Source of the DNA: Acidimicrobiales bacterium
GTDB lineage: Bacteria > Actinomycetota > Acidimicrobiia > Acidimicrobiales > SZUA-35
Reading direction: 5' to 3'
Assembly: GCA_041394265.1 (NCBI GenBank)
Contig: JAWKIO010000005.1
Coordinates: forward strand, 4,340,001 to 4,404,000
Length of the DNA stretch: 64,000 nucleotides
Of this stretch, positions 60,284-64,000 are shown one piece after another. The position numbers and the translations under genes were made by a program. Position 1 is the stretch's first letter. Every line of letters starts with the position of its first letter. The notes beneath the pieces were generated by a model that was given only the letters and a program-made list of their open reading frames with translations, ran no database searches and was not told the DNA's origin.

Positions 60284-61255
60284 ATGGCAGGTGCACGTTC
60301 GACCAAGCGAGCAGCCGGCGCTGGTGCGTCGGCCGGCAAGGCGACGACGAAGAACAAGGCCGCATCCGCCGCTGCCAAGACGTCGCCGGCGTCGTCCGCC
60401 GCATCGTCGACGAAGAAGCGATCGGCGGTGAAGAAGGCGCCCGCCAAGAAGGCCCCAGTCAAGAAGGCACCGGCCAAGAAGGCCTCCACCGCAAGCACCA
60501 CGACGAAGGCCGCAAGCAAGAAGGCAGCAGCTTCGAAGGCCGCAACAGCAACGAAGGCTGCCAAGAAGACCGCCACCAAGAAGACCGCCACCAAGAAGAC
60601 CGCCACCAAGAAGACCGCCACCAAGAAGGCGCCCGCCAAGAAGAACGTCAGCAAGAAGCCTGCGGCGACGAAGCCGTCTGGCGCCAAGAAGACCGCCACC
60701 AAGAAGGTGGCGGCTTCGGCCGCCGCTGGCACGAAGGCGCCTGCGAAGAGCGCCGCCAAGCGCACCGCCGCAACCTCAGCCCGCACCGATGCGGCCGGCC
60801 CCTCGGCCGATCGCACAACCACAAAGGCATCCCGGAAGACCTCAGTGACCGCAAAGCAAGAAAAGCACGACAAGCCAAAGTACCTGTCCGACAAGAAGTG
60901 GCTGGCCGCCCGTCGCGAAGAACTCATCGCCGAGCGCAAGCGCTATACCCACAGCGCCGAGGCCCTCGCCGCCGAGGCGGCGGCGCTCATGGCCGATCGT
61001 GAACCAGGCGATGTCCAGTTCGACGAGGAATCGGGTGAAGGCGACACGCTGGCCGTCGAGCGAGATCGCGATCTGGCCCTCTCGGCGCAGGCTCGCGAGA
61101 AGGTCGATGAAATCGATGCGGCGCTCGATCGGCTCGATCGTGGCACCTATGGACAGTGCATCGTGGGCGGCCCCGGTGACTACATTCCCGAGGAGCGACT
61201 CGAGGCGTTGCCCATGGCGCCGAAGTGCATTGCTCATCAGACCTCGATGTTCTGA
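60284..61255 (+). CDS. Histone H1-like Lys/Ala-rich domain fused to a DksA/TraR-type zinc-finger protein
   Basis: 323 residues. Residues 1-195 are Lys/Ala/Pro/Thr-rich (KKAPAKKAP, KTATKK repeats), like eukaryotic H1 tails and mycobacterial HupB C termini. The DNA for residues 94-113 is four identical 15-bp copies of AAGAAGACCGCCACC (60563-60622). Residues 205-323 are a TraR/DksA-like domain, with coiled coil DLALSAQAREKVDEIDAAL and zinc finger LDRGTYGQCIVGG/MAPKCIAHQ. Only Cys292 and Cys315 remain, with Gly295 and His318 at the usual second positions. Probably a nucleoid or transcription protein. GAAAGG precedes the ATG. The 143-bp upstream gap holds nothing else that I can support. Confidence 0.85.
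   Translation: MAGARSTKRAAGAGASAGKATTKNKAASAAAKTSPASSAASSTKKRSAVKKAPAKKAPVKKAPAKKASTASTTTKAASKKAAASKAATATKAAKKTATKKTATKKTATKKTATKKAPAKKNVSKKPAATKPSGAKKTATKKVAASAAAGTKAPAKSAAKRTAATSARTDAAGPSADRTTTKASRKTSVTAKQEKHDKPKYLSDKKWLAARREELIAERKRYTHSAEALAAEAAALMADREPGDVQFDEESGEGDTLAVERDRDLALSAQAREKVDEIDAALDRLDRGTYGQCIVGGPGDYIPEERLEALPMAPKCIAHQTSMF
60563..60622 (+). repeat. 15-bp perfect tandem repeat inside the H1-like coding region
   Basis: Four identical copies of AAGAAGACCGCCACC encode KKTAT units. Exact nucleotide identity suggests recent slippage expansion; repeat number may vary between strains. Confidence 0.9.
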
Positions 61256-61263
61256 TCCCCGTG

Positions 61264-62214
61264 ATGGCCGACGACTCCGAGCGTCGGCTCGACGTCTGCG
61301 TCCCGGAAGCGCTGGGTGGTGAGCGGGTCGACCGTGTCGTTGCGATGCTTGCCGATGTGTCACGTCGCGAAGCGCAGGCGCTGATCAGCGAGGATCGAGT
61401 GACCGTCGACGGACGACCGCCGGCCAAACCGTCCGACCGTCTCGAGGTTGGCGCTGCGCTTGTTGTCGTCGTGCCGCACCGAACGGACGTGTTGTCGCCG
61501 GCCCCCGACGTCGACGTTCCCGTCGTCTACGTCGACGACCACCTGCTGGTGGTGGACAAGCCGGCTGCGTTGGTGGTGCACCCGGGGTCGGGCGTCAGCG
61601 ACGGCACCATGATCCAGGCGCTGCTCGCCGTCTACCCCGACATCGTCGACGCCGGGGGCGAGGCGGAGCGGCCTGGCATCGTCCATCGCCTCGACCGCGG
61701 AACGTCCGGGTTGTTGATGGTCGCCCGCACGGAAGTAGCGAGAGTGTCGTTATCGGGGCAATTGGCCGACCGGTCCGTGCTCCGGCGCTACCTCACATTG
61801 GTCTGGGGGAGCGTGACCTCGGGTGAGGGCTTGATCGATGCGCCGCTCGGCCGGTCACCTCGCGACGCCACCCGACGCGCGGTGGTGGCGGGCGGGCGAC
61901 CGGCGCGCACTCGCTATCGGGTCCTCGATCGACACGAGGACCCCGAGGTCACGATGCTCGAATGCCGGTTGGAGACGGGTCGCACCCACCAGATCCGCGC
62001 CCATCTCGAGGCCATCGGCCATCCCGTGGTGGCCGATCAGCGCTACGCGCCCCGCCGACCGTCGCTCGGGTTGGGGCGGCCGTTCCTCCATGCGGCCGAA
62101 TTGGGCTTCGTCCATCCAATCAGCGGCGAATCACTCCACTTCCGGTCGCCGTTGCCGCCGGAGCTGGCCGACCTGGCCGGTTCGCTGGGCATCACCACCG
62201 ACCTCGATGGATGA
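61264..62214 (+). CDS. rluD: Ribosomal large-subunit pseudouridine synthase, RluD family
   Basis: 316 residues from ATG 61264 (GTG 61261 just before). The N-terminal S4 domain (VDRVVAMLADVSRREAQALI) is followed by the catalytic domain with HRLDRGTSGLLMVART, the conserved Asp, and ETGRTHQIRAHLEAIGHPVVAD. It makes pseudouridines in 23S rRNA helix 69 or a similar site. In many bacteria lspA sits just before it; here the gap after the TraR-like gene is only 8 bp and lspA is absent. It overlaps the convergent nitroreductase by 23 bp. Confidence 0.93.
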   Translation: MADDSERRLDVCVPEALGGERVDRVVAMLADVSRREAQALISEDRVTVDGRPPAKPSDRLEVGAALVVVVPHRTDVLSPAPDVDVPVVYVDDHLLVVDKPAALVVHPGSGVSDGTMIQALLAVYPDIVDAGGEAERPGIVHRLDRGTSGLLMVARTEVARVSLSGQLADRSVLRRYLTLVWGSVTSGEGLIDAPLGRSPRDATRRAVVAGGRPARTRYRVLDRHEDPEVTMLECRLETGRTHQIRAHLEAIGHPVVADQRYAPRRPSLGLGRPFLHAAELGFVHPISGESLHFRSPLPPELADLAGSLGITTDLDG

Positions 62215-62848
62215 GATCGGCGATCGGTGGGCGACCTCGCCGAGCCGAACGACCATCCTGCGACGGACCGGTCCGCTCGTCGAGCGGTCGTCCGATGGCA
62301 ATGGTGCCGGCGGCTCGGTACTCCGACGGGACCCCGAAGGCGGACAGGACCGCCGCCTCGTGCTCGAACAGACCGAACAAGCAGGCACCGAGGCCAGCTG
62401 CGGTGACCAGGAGCAGGAGATTCTCGATCACCGCCCCGGCATCGACCCACCAGAATGGGACCGGCCAGCCGTCGAGTGATTCGCCGAGCCGAGCTCGGGC
62501 CTTGTCGGCCTCGCTGTATCGCTCCACGTAGGCGTCCGGTCTCGTGAGCACGACCACGAGCGCCGGTGCATCGAGGAGCGACTGCCACCGAAACATCTGG
62601 CGGCGCGGGGGCGGCAACGTGAGATCCCAGTAGCCAGCGACTGCCGCCGGGGTATCGAGCACCAGGAACTCGACGGCCTGGGTGTTGCCGGCGGAAGGGG
62701 CCCGGCGGGCAAGATCGAGGAGTGCGTCGAGCCGGCCAGGGTCGAGGGGGGCCGGGTCGAACGATCGGATCATGCGCCGCCGCCGTAGTGCCTCGACCAC
62801 CGAGGGGCCCGACCCGATCTCGGAGGCATTGCTGCGTGTGTCGCTCAC
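62192..62848 (-). CDS. Nitroreductase family (FMN-dependent) protein
   Basis: 218 residues. MIRSFDPAPLDPGRLDALLDLARRAPSAGNTQAVEFLVL shows the RRSF-type FMN phosphate loop and the SAGN motif (split for length), and VTAAGLGACLFGLFEHEAAV the second FMN region. Substrate unknown; F420 or NADPH dependence cannot be judged. The GTG start follows the Rrf2 gene by 12 bp, so the two are one operon and share regulation. Confidence 0.82.
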   Translation of the reverse strand: MSDTRSNASEIGSGPSVVEALRRRRMIRSFDPAPLDPGRLDALLDLARRAPSAGNTQAVEFLVLDTPAAVAGYWDLTLPPPRRQMFRWQSLLDAPALVVVLTRPDAYVERYSEADKARARLGESLDGWPVPFWWVDAGAVIENLLLLVTAAGLGACLFGLFEHEAAVLSAFGVPSEYRAAGTIAIGRPLDERTGPSQDGRSARRGRPPIADLIHRGRW

Positions 62849-62860
62849 CTCGGCGGACGC

Positions 62861-63310
62861 TCAGCGCGGTCCGGCGGTCGGCCAGGACTCGTTGCCCTTG
62901 GCCATGGTGGCAACATCGGCGAGGGAGTAGCCCTCGAGCAGCTGGCGCATCTCGTCGCCGACGACATGCCACAGGTGCAGCAGCACGCACTGGCCTTCAT
63001 GATCGCAGGCACCGTCGGAATGCGGTTCGGAGAAGTCGCCGAGCACGATGGGTCCGTCGACCGCACGGATGATCGAGGCGAGCGAGATCTCCGATGGATC
63101 TCGGGCGAGGACGTAGCCGCCACCGACACCTCGTTTGGACCGGACCAGGCCGGCACCCTTGAGGGCCAACAGGATCTGCTCGAGGTAGGGCTGAGGCAAG
63201 CCGGTGCGGTCGGCGATGTCGCGAACGGTGGTCGGCCGACCCTCTTCGGCATGGAGCGCGAGCGAGAGCAGGGCCCGGCTTGCGTAGTCTCCGCGGGTCG
63301 ACACCTTCAC
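62861..63310 (-). CDS. Rrf2-family transcriptional regulator
   Basis: 149 residues from GTG 63310 (MKVSTRGDYASRALLSLALH, the classic start). The winged helix is followed by a cluster loop with Cys102 and Cys108 (ACDHEGQC), but the third cysteine position expected in IscR/NsrR-type proteins is Trp114. It may hold a different Fe-S site, or none. A TAGGGT element 7 bp upstream decides this start over the in-frame GTG at 63319. It probably controls the nitroreductase encoded behind it and itself. Confidence 0.88.
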   Translation of the reverse strand: MKVSTRGDYASRALLSLALHAEEGRPTTVRDIADRTGLPQPYLEQILLALKGAGLVRSKRGVGGGYVLARDPSEISLASIIRAVDGPIVLGDFSEPHSDGACDHEGQCVLLHLWHVVGDEMRQLLEGYSLADVATMAKGNESWPTAGPR

Positions 63311-63317
63311 CCCGTCC

Positions 63318-63323
63318 ACCCTA
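63318..63323 (-). promoter_or_regulatory. -10-like element TAGGGT for the Rrf2-nitroreductase operon
   Basis: TAGGGT on the minus strand lies 7 bp before GTG 63310, with no Shine-Dalgarno sequence. Confidence 0.45.
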
Positions 63324-63449
63324 CTTGCTCCGGCGGGTCACATCGTGAAGGGTGTGAGCCGGATCGGTGTCGGGCGGCGTGGTCTGTCTATCCTGTGGCC
63401 CGGACGCTCACCAGCACGGCGCCCACCTACCCATCCAGAAAGCAGACAC

Positions 63450-64000
63450 GTGCACGAACTCGTTCGCCCGGCCTATGGGCAAGGTTGCTTGACCGGCGTG
63501 ATGCCCTACCTCGTCGGGGTCGGACAGCGACCCGATGCGCTGCCGCTCGACGGCGCGTCGGCACGCCAGCGGGTGCTGCTCGTGCTCGACGGACTGGGAT
63601 GGGAGCAGCTGGTCGAACGGGCCGAACTGACCCCGACGCTGCAGGCCTGTGGCGGCGGGCCGATCACCACCGTTGCCCCCTCGACCACCGCCACGGCGCT
63701 GACCTCGCTGACCACCGGTCTCGAGCCGGCCGAGCACGGCGTCGTCGGCTATCGCATGGTGGTCGATGGCGAGGTGATGAACACCCTCCGGTGGGGGAGT
63801 GCCGCATGGCCCGACGCTCGCAAGGTCGCTCCGCCTGAACACGTGCAGCCGTTCGACCCCTTTCTCGGCCGAGACGTTGCGATGGTGAACAAGGCCGAGT
63901 TCCGCAGCTCGGGATTCTCGGGGGCACACCTCCGTGGTGCCACGCTCACGCCGTACCGCACCATTGCCACGCTGGTGCACGAGGTCGCTCGCTTGGTGCG
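63450..64000 (+). CDS. Alkaline phosphatase-superfamily protein (phosphodiesterase/nucleotide pyrophosphatase type), partial
   Basis: Open from GTG 63450 to the window end (183 residues seen). VLLVLDGLGWEQLVER carries the metal-binding Asp and TVAPSTTATALTSLTTGLEPAEHGVVGY the nucleophile-side Thr/Ser loop and the AEHGVVGY motif typical of type-I phosphodiesterase/nucleotide pyrophosphatase-like proteins. Substrate unknown. A TATCCT -10-like sequence at 63389-63394 would give a leader of about 50 bases. It is divergent from the Rrf2 gene over 139 bp. Confidence 0.8.
   Translation, partial: MHELVRPAYGQGCLTGVMPYLVGVGQRPDALPLDGASARQRVLLVLDGLGWEQLVERAELTPTLQACGGGPITTVAPSTTATALTSLTTGLEPAEHGVVGYRMVVDGEVMNTLRWGSAAWPDARKVAPPEHVQPFDPFLGRDVAMVNKAEFRSSGFSGAHLRGATLTPYRTIATLVHEVARLV

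Overview
The window is a GC-rich bacterial chromosome segment, densely packed with genes on both strands and with no prophage, insertion sequence, rRNA, tRNA or CRISPR array that I could find. Gene content points to a high-GC actinobacterium, most likely class Acidimicrobiia (inference). Supporting evidence: an mtrA-mtrB-lpqB-type signalling operon, a mycofactocin locus, a DUF3040 protein, MoxR-DUF58-transglutaminase genes, a division cluster with mraZ, sepF and a DivIVA-like protein, a type-2 isoleucyl-tRNA synthetase and an MhuD-like haem oxygenase.

Left part (1-33.9 kb): an nfeD-flotillin pair cut by the window edge; a hemolysin III-type membrane protein; an orphan form-II CoxL-like molybdoenzyme subunit followed by mtnA; an SH3 lipoprotein; and mycofactocin genes mftA (a 50-codon precursor gene ending IDGMCGVY), mftB and mftC behind a zinc-type alcohol dehydrogenase. 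Next come queG with a GT4 glycosyltransferase, an SMC-like coiled-coil protein whose ATPase motifs look dead, an aminotransferase, an autoregulated TetR gene, an ACT-VOC fusion, glpK, pfkA, the mtrA-mtrB-lpqB operon, suhB, a Nudix gene and dinB. The region ends with DUF3040, moxR-DUF58-tgpA, a mycothiol-type DinB-fold protein and a ROK kinase.

Middle (33.9-37 kb): an accessory metabolic block on the minus strand with a lipoate ligase-like protein, an acyl-CoA dehydrogenase, an MhuD-like protein, a VOC protein and a small conserved protein. The acyl-CoA dehydrogenase promoter carries nearly the same 18-bp operator as the tetR promoter 19 kb away, which suggests one small regulon.

Right part (37-64 kb): a near-continuous division and wall cluster, mraZ-rsmH-ftsL-ftsI-murE-mraY-murD-ftsW-murG-murC-murB-ftsQ-ftsZ-pgeF-yggS-sepF-yggT-divIVA. 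Most genes overlap by 4 bp (ATGA/GTGA). murF is missing from its usual place between murE and mraY. A convergent ileS, a DUF167 gene, a histone-H1-like/TraR fusion, rluD, a nitroreductase, an Rrf2 regulator and the start of a phosphodiesterase/alkaline phosphatase-type gene follow.

A recurring regulatory theme is a TAnnnT -10-like hexamer placed 6-8 bp before the start codon at 16 genes, the layout expected of leaderless mRNAs. In three cases the TAG of the hexamer is also the stop codon of the upstream gene. These promoters were used here to choose several start codons. All assignments come from reading the sequence and recalled family knowledge; no searches were run.
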